Positions 18,471 to 27,763 of a DNA stretch of 64,000 bases are shown here, piece by piece. Within the stretch, counting starts at the first letter, position 1, and the number at the start of each line of letters is the position of its first letter. A program made the position numbers and the translations under genes. This DNA comes from an uncultured Glaciecola sp. GTDB taxonomy: Bacteria; Pseudomonadota; Gammaproteobacteria; Enterobacterales; Alteromonadaceae. The notes beneath the pieces were generated by a model. That model was not told the origin of the DNA and did no database searches. It saw nothing but the letters and a program-made list of their open reading frames with translations. The stretch covers positions 186,001 to 250,000 of the forward strand of contig NZ_CALJHY010000001.1 of assembly GCF_937770335.1 (NCBI RefSeq), read 5' to 3'.

Positions 18471-19035
18471 ACGTAATTGACTACTCTAATTTAAAATACC
18501 AATTCTAATAAGCCTGTCGAACTGCTTGTCTGAAAGCTGATTGAAATTGGTTTTTTCTTTCCGTTATTGTTATGGGTAAGTTACCTTAACCATTGTAAAA
18601 TTAATTTAAATCAACTACTTACTACTACATAAAGGGGGAAAAACACATTACCAAACCTAAAACATTGCAACTTACATTACAAAAATAACCACATAAAGCG
18701 ATGGGTAGTTCCTATAAAAAGGTCTACTTTGATCCGTGGTTTATAATTATTCTGTGTACACGCAACATCACTGAGATAGTATTAGTAAAGAAATCCAACT
18801 ATTCTTTGTCCATCTAGCAATGGAACGGCAATATTTTAGCATTAATGAGTGTGAAAAGGCTATGCCAATAATAGTAAAAACTGTATTTTCTTTACTATAT
18901 TGCGAACAAAATTTTCCACGTCTCAATCGAATGAAGCTACCATTTACACATGCAGAGCAAATGATAGCTTCAAAAATTGAGTTTTTCACACTCCCTAAAT
19001 AAGCGTTTTACCCTATCTAGATATTGTAACGCTAA
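18471..19035. other. Gene-poor intergenic stretch upstream of nqrA, with an inverted-repeat pair
   Basis: AT-rich spacer of 565 bases between nqrA and fabV, expected to hold the nqr promoter. Small open frames of 60-73 codons exist on both strands (18768-19002) but resemble nothing I know and have no clear ribosome-binding site. Within it, GAGTGTGAAAA at 18847-18857 is repeated inverted as TTTTCACACTC at 18983-18993, bounding 147 bases. Confidence 0.5.
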
Positions 19036-20229
19036 TTACGACCAATTCACTACGTGGTTAACACCAGCGTCATAATCAACACCTTGAATGTCAAAACCGA
19101 ATAGCGTTAGGAACTCGTGATGATAACCCGCATAATCACTTAAATCGTGGAAGTTTTCTTGTGTAACCTGATCCCACAAAGTCTTTATCTTCGCTTGAGT
19201 TGCATCATTCGTTTCTTTGTCTTCCATATGATAGCGATTCATATTATCCACGGCAGGATTGGCTGCATAAAGACAGTGGCTGAAAAGACCTTCTATTTGC
19301 TCAATGCAACCTTCATGCGTACCCTCAGCCTTCATTACTTTATAAATCAAAGAAATATATAATGGCATTACTGGAATAGCGGAGCTTGCTTGAGTAACTA
19401 ATGCCTTCAAAGAAGATACGTTTGCACTCACCTTATGGTTTTTTAATTTATCGACAATCGCCGTTGCTGCTCGATCTAAATCTTCTTTTGCCAAACCGAT
19501 GGTTGCTTGTCCATAAATAGGCCAAGTAAGTTCTTTGCCAATATAGGTATAAGCAGTTGTTTTCGCTTTTTCTGATACCACACCAGCGTCATTAAGCATG
19601 ACCAACCAGCGCTCCCAGTCTTCGCCGCCCATCACTTTGACCGTCTGGTCGATCTCATCTTGATTGGCTGGTTCAAGGGTTATTTCATGGACTTTATCTT
19701 TATCAGTATCATATGTTTTAGTTGTATACCCTTTTCCAACTGGCTTTAGCGTCGACTTATAAACTTCGCCAGTATCGGGATCTGTTCTTCTTGGGGACGC
19801 TAAACTATAAATAATGAGGTCAACTGAGCCTAAGTCTTTCTTTATTTTCTCAATGACAGCTATTTTCATATCGTCAGAGAAAGCATCACCATTCATCGTT
19901 TCAGCATACAAACCTTCGGCCTTGGCTTGGTCATGAAAAGCAGCCGTATTATACCACCCTGCAGTGCCTGTTTTGCGCTCTGTCGGTTCTTTTTCAAAGC
20001 AGATACCAAGGGTTTTTGCACCATAGCCAAATGCAGAAGTAATTCGAGACGCTAATCCGTACCCTGTTGAACAACCAATCACCAGTACATTTTTAGGACC
20101 ATCCAGTTCTGACTTGGCCTTTACGTCTTGCGACTTTACATAGTTGATTTGATTTTCAACACTCTTCGCACATCCAGCAGGATGAGCATTAGTACAGATA
20201 AAACCTCTAATTTTTGGCTTAATGACCAT
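19036..20229 (-). CDS. fabV: trans-2-Enoyl-ACP/CoA reductase, FabV type
   Basis: A 397-residue NADH-dependent reductase that performs the last step of the fatty acid elongation cycle; FabV enzymes are typically triclosan-tolerant. The N-terminus MVIKPKIRGFICTNAHPAGC and the nucleotide loop GCSTGYGLASR are FabV hallmarks. The catalytic Y-X8-K motif is YGQATIGLAK. I chose the ATG at 20229 over one seven codons upstream because AAGGAA is correctly spaced. It stands alone between nqr and the TRAP transporter genes. Confidence 0.95.
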   Translation of the reverse strand: MVIKPKIRGFICTNAHPAGCAKSVENQINYVKSQDVKAKSELDGPKNVLVIGCSTGYGLASRITSAFGYGAKTLGICFEKEPTERKTGTAGWYNTAAFHDQAKAEGLYAETMNGDAFSDDMKIAVIEKIKKDLGSVDLIIYSLASPRRTDPDTGEVYKSTLKPVGKGYTTKTYDTDKDKVHEITLEPANQDEIDQTVKVMGGEDWERWLVMLNDAGVVSEKAKTTAYTYIGKELTWPIYGQATIGLAKEDLDRAATAIVDKLKNHKVSANVSSLKALVTQASSAIPVMPLYISLIYKVMKAEGTHEGCIEQIEGLFSHCLYAANPAVDNMNRYHMEDKETNDATQAKIKTLWDQVTQENFHDLSDYAGYHHEFLTLFGFDIQGVDYDAGVNHVVNWS

Positions 20230-20396
20230 AAAAATTTCCTTTTTTATCACGCATAAAAAAACGCGCGATTGATTAATTGGCTAATTTACGTAGTGCTTAT
20301 AATTGAGCATTCTACGCAAAACTAACTGTTATATCTAATATACGCGCGCATTCTAGTGCCATTCTGCAAAAAAACAAATCAGATCAGATAGAAAGT

Positions 20397-21494
20397 CTAC
20401 TCTCTATTTTCATAATACTCTTGTTCTGATACCTTGTGATACGCTTTTACTTCTTGGAAAAAAGCATCATACGACGCATAAATCCGATCAAAGTCTGCAT
20501 CACCGGCACGCTCTTGCTTGATTACTTTTGCAGTGGCCACTTTTAATGCGTCGATGACATCTTTAGGCAATGGGCGAAGTTCGGTCCCATACTCTACGAG
20601 TTGCCTCAGTGCGTTCGGATTTCTTGCTGTGTATTCATCTAACATGTCTTGATTCGCAGCTCGTGTGGCTACTTCGATAATTTTTTGCAGGTCTTTTGGC
20701 AATGCATCAAATGCCGCTTTGTTTACAGTAAACTCGAGCACTGTGCCGGGCTCATGCCAACCGCTGTGGTAATAATACTTGGCTGCTTTGTGCAGACCAA
20801 AAGCCAAATCGTTATATGGACCAACCCATTCAGTTGCATCTATCACCCCCGTTTGCAATGCCGTAAACAATTCACCGCCAGTGAGGGTTATAGGTAAGCC
20901 ACCAACTTCCTTAAAGACTTCTCCACCCAAGCCAGGTATACGCATTTTTAGACCTTGAAAATCTTCTAAATTATTAATTTCCTTTTTAAACCAACCTGCC
21001 ATCTGAGTACCTGAACTACCACCTGCAAATGGGATAACACCATATGGTGCATATAATTCACGCCATAATTCCATACCGCCGCCGTAATGCAGCCAAGCAT
21101 TCATTTCTATCGCATTCATACCAAATGGAATGGCGCTAAAAATTGGCGCAGCCGGCATTTTGCCTTTCCAGTAATACGCGCCGGCATGGCCCATCTCTGC
21201 GCTTCCACCCGACACAGCATCAAATACTTCAAAGCCAGGAACAAGCTCACCAGCACCATAAACTCTCACTTCCAAACGACCGCCAGACATCTCGTTCACG
21301 TATTCTGCGAAGGTTTCTGGTCCTTTGCCCAAACCCGGAAAGTTTTTTGGCCATGACGTCACTAACTTCCACTTTATAGTTTCAGCCGGCGCTTTAATAA
21401 TGTCCGTTGCCGCATTTTCTTCATTCTTGCCACTGCAAGACGCAATGGCAAACATCGCTGCAGCAGCACACAACAAACTAACTGACTTTTTCAT
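20397..21494 (-). CDS. TRAP transporter solute-binding protein, DctP/TakP-like
   Basis: A 365-residue extracytoplasmic solute receptor. A lipoprotein signal with cysteine C20 (AIASCSG) anchors it. The mature part starts IKWKLVTSWPKNFPGLG and contains LFTALQTGVIDATEWVGPYNDLAFGLHKAAKYYYHSGWHEPG, very like TakP-type receptors that bind 2-oxoacids or related carboxylates through a metal ion. It feeds the DctQM permease encoded next. AAAGGAG precedes the start. Confidence 0.88.
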   Translation of the reverse strand: MKKSVSLLCAAAAMFAIASCSGKNEENAATDIIKAPAETIKWKLVTSWPKNFPGLGKGPETFAEYVNEMSGGRLEVRVYGAGELVPGFEVFDAVSGGSAEMGHAGAYYWKGKMPAAPIFSAIPFGMNAIEMNAWLHYGGGMELWRELYAPYGVIPFAGGSSGTQMAGWFKKEINNLEDFQGLKMRIPGLGGEVFKEVGGLPITLTGGELFTALQTGVIDATEWVGPYNDLAFGLHKAAKYYYHSGWHEPGTVLEFTVNKAAFDALPKDLQKIIEVATRAANQDMLDEYTARNPNALRQLVEYGTELRPLPKDVIDALKVATAKVIKQERAGDADFDRIYASYDAFFQEVKAYHKVSEQEYYENRE

Positions 21495-21518
21495 TTTTAT
21501 TCTCCTTTAAAAACTAGA

Positions 21519-22892
21519 CTAGTTACCGCCATAAATGATCGAAGGCAACCATGTAATGATACTTGGCCAAATCGCCATAATAATTAATAAAAACAACTGG
21601 ATAATAATAAACGGAATCACACCTTTATAAATTTGCTCAGTCTTGACTATATCGGATGTGACGCCCCGGAGATAAAACAATGCAAAACCAAACGGAGGCG
21701 TTAAGAAACTAGTCTGTAGATTGACAGCGATCATAATGCCTAACCAAATAGGATCGATGCCCATCACTAGTAAAATAGGCGCGATAATTGGAACAACAAC
21801 GAAGGTGATTTCAATGAAATCGAGAATGAAGCCGAGTAAGAAAATGACCACCATGACTAATAGCACAGCGGTAAATACGCCACCGGGCAAGTCTGCAAAG
21901 AACGCTTGTAACAGCTCCTCACCACCAAAGCCGCGGAAAACGAGAGAAAATATTGATGCACCAATTAGGATCAAGAAAACCATTGATGTCACTTTTGTGG
22001 TCTCGCGCACCACATAATTAGTGTTCCCTATATTGATCTTCTTTTTTAACAACGCAAGAAAGACCGAACCAATGGCGCCAACGCCAGCGGCTTCAGTCGG
22101 TGTTGCTTTACCGGTTAATATTGAGCCTAAGACAGCAATGATCAATAATAATGGAGGCAGTAAAGCAATCAGAAGTTCTTTTAAGTTAGCGTGCTCACTT
22201 TCCTGGCCATGCGTAGGCACCTGAGAGGGGCTAAACTTACTGACACCCCACAAATAAAGTAAGTAAAAAATAACAAGAATAAGCCCAGGAACTATAGCAC
22301 CGACAAACAAGTCGCCGACAGACACACTTTCTGGAGAGAATATACCCATATCAAGTTGTGCTTTTTGATATGCACTAGATAACACATCACCGAGCAATAC
22401 GAGTGCAATAGAAGGTGGGATAATCTGGCCTAGCGTTCCCGTTGCACAAATAGTTCCAGTAGCTAAAGATGGCGAATAACCGCGTTTTAGCATGGTGGGT
22501 AATGAAAGTAAGCCCATTGTAACTACAGTCGCCCCAACAATACCGGTGCTCGCTGCGAGTAACATACCCACTAATACCACCGATACACCCAAACCTGTTT
22601 TAAAGCGTCCTAGCAGACCTGACATTGCCACCAGCAGATCTTCAGCAATTTTGGAGCGTTCTAGCACCACGCCCATAAAAACAAAGAGCGGAACGGCGAT
22701 AAGAGTTTGATTATTTACAATACCGAATAAACGACTTGGTGTTGCTAACAAATAATTACCGTCGAATACATCAAAGAAAATACCAATGCCAGCAAAAAAC
22801 AATGAGGTGCCAGCGAGAGTCAATGCGACAGGGTAACCGATCAATAAAAAGAGGCAAACGACTAGAAATAGAACGAGTGAGAGGATTTCCAT
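21519..22892 (-). CDS. TRAP transporter large permease subunit, DctM family
   Basis: A 457-residue protein with about 12-13 membrane helices, starting MEILSLVLFLVVCLFLLIGYPVALTLAG as DctM proteins do. It contains the conserved RLFGIVNNQTLIAVPLFVFMG and LQTSFLTPPFGFALFYLRG segments. It couples sodium entry to solute uptake with the small subunit and the binding protein. Its ATG overlaps the stop of the small-subunit gene (TAATG), so translation is coupled. Confidence 0.92.
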   Translation of the reverse strand: MEILSLVLFLVVCLFLLIGYPVALTLAGTSLFFAGIGIFFDVFDGNYLLATPSRLFGIVNNQTLIAVPLFVFMGVVLERSKIAEDLLVAMSGLLGRFKTGLGVSVVLVGMLLAASTGIVGATVVTMGLLSLPTMLKRGYSPSLATGTICATGTLGQIIPPSIALVLLGDVLSSAYQKAQLDMGIFSPESVSVGDLFVGAIVPGLILVIFYLLYLWGVSKFSPSQVPTHGQESEHANLKELLIALLPPLLLIIAVLGSILTGKATPTEAAGVGAIGSVFLALLKKKINIGNTNYVVRETTKVTSMVFLILIGASIFSLVFRGFGGEELLQAFFADLPGGVFTAVLLVMVVIFLLGFILDFIEITFVVVPIIAPILLVMGIDPIWLGIMIAVNLQTSFLTPPFGFALFYLRGVTSDIVKTEQIYKGVIPFIIIQLFLLIIMAIWPSIITWLPSIIYGGN

Positions 22893-23413
22893 TATTTGGC
22901 TGCACTCGCCAATATTAAGCTTTGTTTAATAGCTTCCGATACGCCTTGCAAAAGCATCGTGAGTGAAAATAGAAGAATAAACGACTTCAACACATATAGA
23001 AAAGGAAGACCACCTGACTCCATAGAGCCTTCAAGTGTTTGCCACGATTCGTGTACGTAATGCCAACTAACAACGGTAATGAAAATCATCACCGGCAATA
23101 ACAAAAATAATGTACCTAATAAGTTGACCAACGCTTTTCGTTTTTTACTGAAACTTCTATAAAACACATCAACTCTCACATGACCATCATGTTGAAGTGT
23201 GTAAGCACTACCGAGCAAAAAAACAGCCGCATGTAAATAAACAACCGACTCTTGCATGGCTATCCAGCCCAAGTTAAAGCCATAGCGCAATACGACCACT
23301 GCAAATGTAACTGCCGCCATTAAAAAAGTAAAATAGCTGACCCACTCACCAATTTTTTGATTAATGATATCAATTACTGCTGATACGGATGAAACGGAGC
23401 CGATTAACGACAT
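22892..23413 (-). CDS. TRAP transporter small permease subunit, DctQ family
   Basis: A 173-residue membrane protein with four predicted helices and the DctQ-type segment GWIAMQESVVYLHAAVFLLGSAYTLQHDGHVRVDVFYR. The start at 23413 follows GAGGG at a good distance; an ATG eight codons upstream lacks this. Gene order is dctQ-dctM-dctP. Confidence 0.9.
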   Translation of the reverse strand: MSLIGSVSSVSAVIDIINQKIGEWVSYFTFLMAAVTFAVVVLRYGFNLGWIAMQESVVYLHAAVFLLGSAYTLQHDGHVRVDVFYRSFSKKRKALVNLLGTLFLLLPVMIFITVVSWHYVHESWQTLEGSMESGGLPFLYVLKSFILLFSLTMLLQGVSEAIKQSLILASAAK

Positions 23414-23734
23414 GGCATACCCTCGCCTACTGGTCATTCTTTAATGAAATGTTAATAGACACATTCTTGCACATATAAACGACTGACGTTAAGTATTTTT
23501 AAATAGATTGATCTTCGACTAAAACTGAATTGTTTTAACGTCAATCAAAGTCATCGGCATTTTATACAAAACGAAAGGGATAATGTTGAGATTGCCGCGG
23601 TTTGGTTTGCAGTAGATATGATGTTAATTAGCATTACAATGACTAATTATCAGATAGCATCATTAACAGTTAAAGTGGCGCCGCGGCATACAGATATTAA
23701 GCTACCTATCATGATAAAAATAAGAATCAACGCA
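23414..23734. other. Gene-free spacer between the TRAP operon and the proBA terminator
   Basis: About 320 AT-rich bases upstream of dctQ with no open frame that I can support. It should carry the TRAP operon promoter. No operator was recognised. Confidence 0.5.
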
Positions 23735-23765
23735 CAAAAAAAGGGCTAGTAAAACTAGCCCTTAA
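23735..23765 (-). terminator. Rho-independent terminator after proA
   Basis: On the minus strand the stem AAGGGCTAGT/ACTAGCCCTT with a three-base loop runs into TTTTTTTG. It lies 19 bases beyond the proA stop codon. Confidence 0.9.
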
Positions 23766-23783
23766 TCAATTAATAACAAAACA

Positions 23784-25031
23784 CTAAGGTCTAACCTGAC
23801 CCACACCATTGACCAAATACTTCTCAGTGGTCAGCGATTCCAAGCCCATTGGCCCGTAAGCGTGCAGTTTAGTGGTCGCGATACCAATCTCAGCACCTAA
23901 GCCAAGTTGGCTTCCGTCAGAAAAGCGTGATGATGCATTTACCATGACTACCGACGAATCAACTGTGCGTTGAAAGCGTTTAGCTGTTATTTCGTTTTTA
24001 GTACAAATCACTTCTGTATGATTACTTCCAAAACGAGCAATGTGTTGCATCGCTGCTTCTACCGAAGGCACAATACGAACTGCTATTTCTAAGTCTAGGT
24101 ACTCTTCACCAAAGCCTTCCGTTTTAATTACGGTTGCATTATTGAAGTACTTACTTGAGTTTTCGCAGCTATTCACTTTTACAGAGTGCTCTTCTAAAAT
24201 AGCGCCTACAATACTCAAAAATTCCTCTGCAATGTCTTCATGTACTAGCAAGCCCTCGAGTGCGTTGCAAACGCCTGTTCTCTGAGTCTTCCCGTTAACA
24301 AGTAAATTAATACCCGACTCGATGTCTGCATCTTTGTCTATATACAAATGGCATACACCCTTGAAATGCTGAATGACGGGTATTTTGCTGTTTTCAGTAA
24401 CGTAATTAATTAGACCTTCACCACCGCGCGGTATAATTACGTCAATATAATCTTTTTGTTCCATGAGTTCTTGCATGAGAGCCCGGTCAGCGTTCGGCAC
24501 TACTGAGATTAACTCTCTCGGTAAATTATGCTTCTCTAGCACATTCTGCAGAATAGTAGCGATGTATAAGCTAGATGCTAATGCTTCTTTACCACCGCGC
24601 AAAATAGCAGCATTACCTGATTTAAAGCATAAACCGGCTGCATCTGCTGTTACGTTCGGGCGTGCTTCAAAAATCATGCAAACCACACCTAGTGGCACTC
24701 TCATTTTTCTAATTTGTAAACCATTCGGGCGAGTGCCTAAATCTCTTTCAATACCGACAGGATCTGGCAATATTGCGACTGTTTCTAGTCCTTCAGCCAT
24801 TGCTTCAATACGTTCTTGATTTAGCGTAAGTCTATCTATCATTGCATCAGGCAAACTATTGTTCTTAGCATTAACCAAGTCTTTACCGTTTTCTTCAATG
24901 ATCCCAGTTGCATTGTCACGCAACGATTTTGCCATATCAATGAGCACAGCATTCTTAACTGCCTCGTCTAAAACTGAAAGAACTTGTGCTGCTTCTGCTG
25001 CTTTTCTTGATAAATCTTTAATTAAACTCAT
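23784..25031 (-). CDS. proA: Gamma-glutamyl phosphate reductase
   Basis: A 415-residue NADPH-dependent reductase, the second step of proline synthesis (glutamyl-5-phosphate to glutamate-5-semialdehyde). ALDH-type features include VCMIFEARPNVTADA, the catalytic cysteine in QRTGVCNALEGLL (about C256), and the C-terminal AYGPMGLESLTTEKY. It overlaps the proB stop by four bases, so the two are coupled. Confidence 0.96.
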   Translation of the reverse strand: MSLIKDLSRKAAEAAQVLSVLDEAVKNAVLIDMAKSLRDNATGIIEENGKDLVNAKNNSLPDAMIDRLTLNQERIEAMAEGLETVAILPDPVGIERDLGTRPNGLQIRKMRVPLGVVCMIFEARPNVTADAAGLCFKSGNAAILRGGKEALASSLYIATILQNVLEKHNLPRELISVVPNADRALMQELMEQKDYIDVIIPRGGEGLINYVTENSKIPVIQHFKGVCHLYIDKDADIESGINLLVNGKTQRTGVCNALEGLLVHEDIAEEFLSIVGAILEEHSVKVNSCENSSKYFNNATVIKTEGFGEEYLDLEIAVRIVPSVEAAMQHIARFGSNHTEVICTKNEITAKRFQRTVDSSVVMVNASSRFSDGSQLGLGAEIGIATTKLHAYGPMGLESLTTEKYLVNGVGQVRP

Positions 25032-26143
25032 TCGTCCTCCAGTAGGGCTATATTACTATCTGATATTATTGGGCCAGTGGTATCTTGAAACTTACTGGCA
25101 AAAGCTTGATCATCTTGCTCTGTGATGAAACTTAACAAACAACTACTATAATTTGACTTAGCTTTTGCGAGTCTAGTACCGTCGTCTTTTCTTACCAAAA
25201 TGGTATCACCAACCGCAAAATCACCGTTTACAGCAATAATTTCGTTGCTAGTAAGTTGCTCACTGTCACCGTCAAGCTCAGTATCAAAATCGTTTTCCAC
25301 CACAAGTTCACCTTGCGCAGTTGACGTGTGCGTCATCCAATGCAAATGGTCATTCATCGGTTTTTTATCTGGTGAAAAGTGAGTTCCCGGGTTTTTACCA
25401 TTTAGCAATGTGTTGAACGTTTGCACGGTAAAACCGTTAACAATATAAGTATCAATGCCATGAGCGACTGATTTTTCAGCTGCTTGTATTTTAGTTTTCA
25501 TGCCACCGGTGCCTACGGAACTTGTTGCCCCACCCGCCATTGCAAAAATTTCGTCGGTGATATTAGGAACATTCGAAATCAATTTAGCATCAGCATTCTC
25601 ATGTGGATTGCTATCATAAAGGCCATCGACGTCAGAGCAGATGATTAGAGTATCAGCATCTGCTGCTGCAGCGACCATCGCTGACAAGTTATCATTGTCG
25701 CCAACTTTGAGTTTATCGGTAGTCACGGTGTCGTTTTCGTTTAAAATAGGCAGTATTCCATTTTCAAGTAAACTAAAAATGGTTTCTTTAATGCTGACGT
25801 AACGCTCACGGTCTCTTAAATCACCATGGGTAACTAGAATTTGGGCTGTTGGAAAGTCAAATAACTTATCCCAAGTTGCCATCATCTCCATTTGGCCAGC
25901 CGCAGCCATCGCTTTTTTAACTGCAATTGACGGCTTAACGCCTTCTTCATGTTCTTTAAAGAAGTGCGCACCTGCAGCAACCGAACCTGATGATACTAGC
26001 ACCACTTCAATTCCCATCGCCTTGCAGCGCACAACAAATTGTGCGATACCTAATAAATAGTGACTACTGCAACCATTTTGGTTAGGCGCAATTAACGCAC
26101 TACCCACTTTTATGACAATTCTCTTCCAGCCAACCAAACTCAT
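25028..26143 (-). CDS. proB: Glutamate 5-kinase
   Basis: A 372-residue kinase for the first, feedback-controlled step of proline synthesis. The amino acid kinase domain begins WKRIVIKVGSALIAP, with VLVSSGSVAAG and ILNENDTVTT. The C-terminal PUA domain is about 280-360. The frame is open 43 codons further upstream, but the ATG at 26143 has GGAAA eight bases ahead and gives the normal protein length. Confidence 0.96.
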   Translation of the reverse strand: MSLVGWKRIVIKVGSALIAPNQNGCSSHYLLGIAQFVVRCKAMGIEVVLVSSGSVAAGAHFFKEHEEGVKPSIAVKKAMAAAGQMEMMATWDKLFDFPTAQILVTHGDLRDRERYVSIKETIFSLLENGILPILNENDTVTTDKLKVGDNDNLSAMVAAAADADTLIICSDVDGLYDSNPHENADAKLISNVPNITDEIFAMAGGATSSVGTGGMKTKIQAAEKSVAHGIDTYIVNGFTVQTFNTLLNGKNPGTHFSPDKKPMNDHLHWMTHTSTAQGELVVENDFDTELDGDSEQLTSNEIIAVNGDFAVGDTILVRKDDGTRLAKAKSNYSSCLLSFITEQDDQAFASKFQDTTGPIISDSNIALLEDE

Positions 26144-26849
26144 TTGTGTTTCCAAAATTAATAACTCTTTTTTGTAGAGCAGCATTCGCTTTGAATATGC
26201 TGCTATTTTATGAAAATAATGAACAAGCTCGTTCATGCCGAGGTTACGGCTAAGGCTATCGGAAAAACCCAATAACCGAGAAAGAACTCAATGGAATTTT
26301 TGATGCCACAAGAATTAGGGCATCTTATTTTTTAAACAGTCAGGTTGGAGAGTGTGCGCCGCCAAATGCAGAGGAATGCATATATGCAGATTGGACAATC
26401 GTGTTGCACTTTTTGAATTGGGTCATCGCTGTGTTGTGACCTTTTTTCGTAACCATAATATTTAAATCGAACTCAATTAATTAGATGTCTAACTATATTA
26501 TTGACTATTTTAGGGGTAAAAAGCAAATAAATATGCCTTAAGGTGTCCATATACGAAGTTAAATTTGTGTTAATGGATACATAAATAGGTTGATATCGAA
26601 GTATTTAATCCCGCTATTGGATAAATTTTAGGCAATTTAGCAATTATCAGCCCTTTTTACTCATAAATTAGAGCAAACTCTCTTTTTTCGATAGCGTTCT
26701 AATTAATAACAATAAACTATAAAGAACGAAGGACGAAGATAAAGAATACGTGAGCTGTTCACCTCTGTAATCGGACTAATTGCGCGAAACTCAAAGAGGC
26801 TGAGCGGCGATTCAAGTCTAATTAAGCTAGTGTAGTAGTTGTTCTACTC
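26144..26849. other. Gene-free stretch upstream of proB
   Basis: About 700 bases with no coding sequence I can support. Short open frames, such as 38 codons on the minus strand at 26340-26456, lack homology and ribosome-binding sites. It holds the proBA promoter region and is unusually long for this compact window, so it could hide a decayed gene or a small RNA. Confidence 0.45.
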
Positions 26850-26882
26850 TACAAAAAAGGAAGCAAACTTGCTTCCTTTCAT
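26850..26882 (-). terminator. Rho-independent terminator after fklB
   Basis: Stem GGAAGCAA/TTGCTTCC with a two-base loop in the centre, followed on the minus strand by TTTTTT. It lies about 70 bases past the fklB stop. Confidence 0.85.
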
Positions 26883-26947
26883 TTGGTATAAATCGCTTAA
26901 TGATACATCACGCTATTGGAACTCAATGCATCATTAATTAGCAACAA

Positions 26948-27568
26948 TTACGCAATAATGTCTAACAATTCAATGTCAAATATTAATGTGCTAAATGGGC
27001 CTATTGCACCACCAGCACCTTGCTCACCATAAGCTAGGTCGTGCGGTACATATAAACGCCATTTTGAACCAACCGGCATCATTGTTAACGCTTCAGTCCA
27101 ACCTTTAATGACGCCACCGACCGGAAATTCAGCTGGTTGGCCACGTTCATATGAGCTATCAAAAACGTCGCCACTAATAAGCGTACCATGATAGTTGGTG
27201 CGCACTGTTGATGCAGCTGTCGGAATGTCGCCGTTGCCCGCAGTTAATATTTCATACTGCAAGCCAGATTCAGTCGTAACAATTCCTTCGCGTTGAGCAT
27301 TCTCTTCTAAGAACTTAATGCCTTCTTCAACCGCACCTGCAAATTGCTCTTGCTTGGCAGCTTGCATACGTTCATGAATTTCGGTAAACGCTGCACGCAA
27401 ATCGTTATTATCTACTTGTGACTGGGCACGGTTAAAACCGTCAGTTAAACCAGTTAATACTGTCTCTAAATCTAGTCCGTCGAAAGGGTTTGATGCAAGT
27501 TGCTCACCCATTTGATAACCGATACCGTAACTTGCTTGTGATTCTACTGTTGAATACTTATCTGACAC
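26948..27568 (-). CDS. fklB: FKBP-type peptidyl-prolyl isomerase (FklB/FKBP22-like)
   Basis: A 206-residue isomerase with an N-terminal helical dimerisation part (about 1-95) and a C-terminal FKBP domain (VRTNYHGTLISGDVFDSS, then FPVGGVIKGWTEAL, then LAYGEQGAGGAIGPFSTLIFDIEL). There is no signal peptide, so it is a cytosolic FklB rather than periplasmic FkpA. The start codon is GTG with GGAGAC just upstream. Confidence 0.9.
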   Translation of the reverse strand: MSDKYSTVESQASYGIGYQMGEQLASNPFDGLDLETVLTGLTDGFNRAQSQVDNNDLRAAFTEIHERMQAAKQEQFAGAVEEGIKFLEENAQREGIVTTESGLQYEILTAGNGDIPTAASTVRTNYHGTLISGDVFDSSYERGQPAEFPVGGVIKGWTEALTMMPVGSKWRLYVPHDLAYGEQGAGGAIGPFSTLIFDIELLDIIA

Positions 27569-27763
27569 AGTGTCTCCAAAATAGTAATTTTATAATATGA
27601 ATTGTAAGTGCTTATTTCCAGCGTAGCTTAACACATTCTGTAAAGCTTTAAAATTGACGGCTTATCCTATAACGACCATTAACTTATAAATCTTAGAATT
27701 AGACTTTAGGCACAATGATGAGTATCTTGTAAACAACGCTTTTATTTTAGGAAAACAGGAAAA

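Noticed and set aside
18768-19002. Small genes on both strands upstream of fabV
   Set aside because: The 60- and 73-codon frames overlap antisense, lack ribosome-binding sites and resemble nothing known.
26340-26456. 38-codon minus-strand frame upstream of proB
   Set aside because: No ribosome-binding site and no recognisable family.
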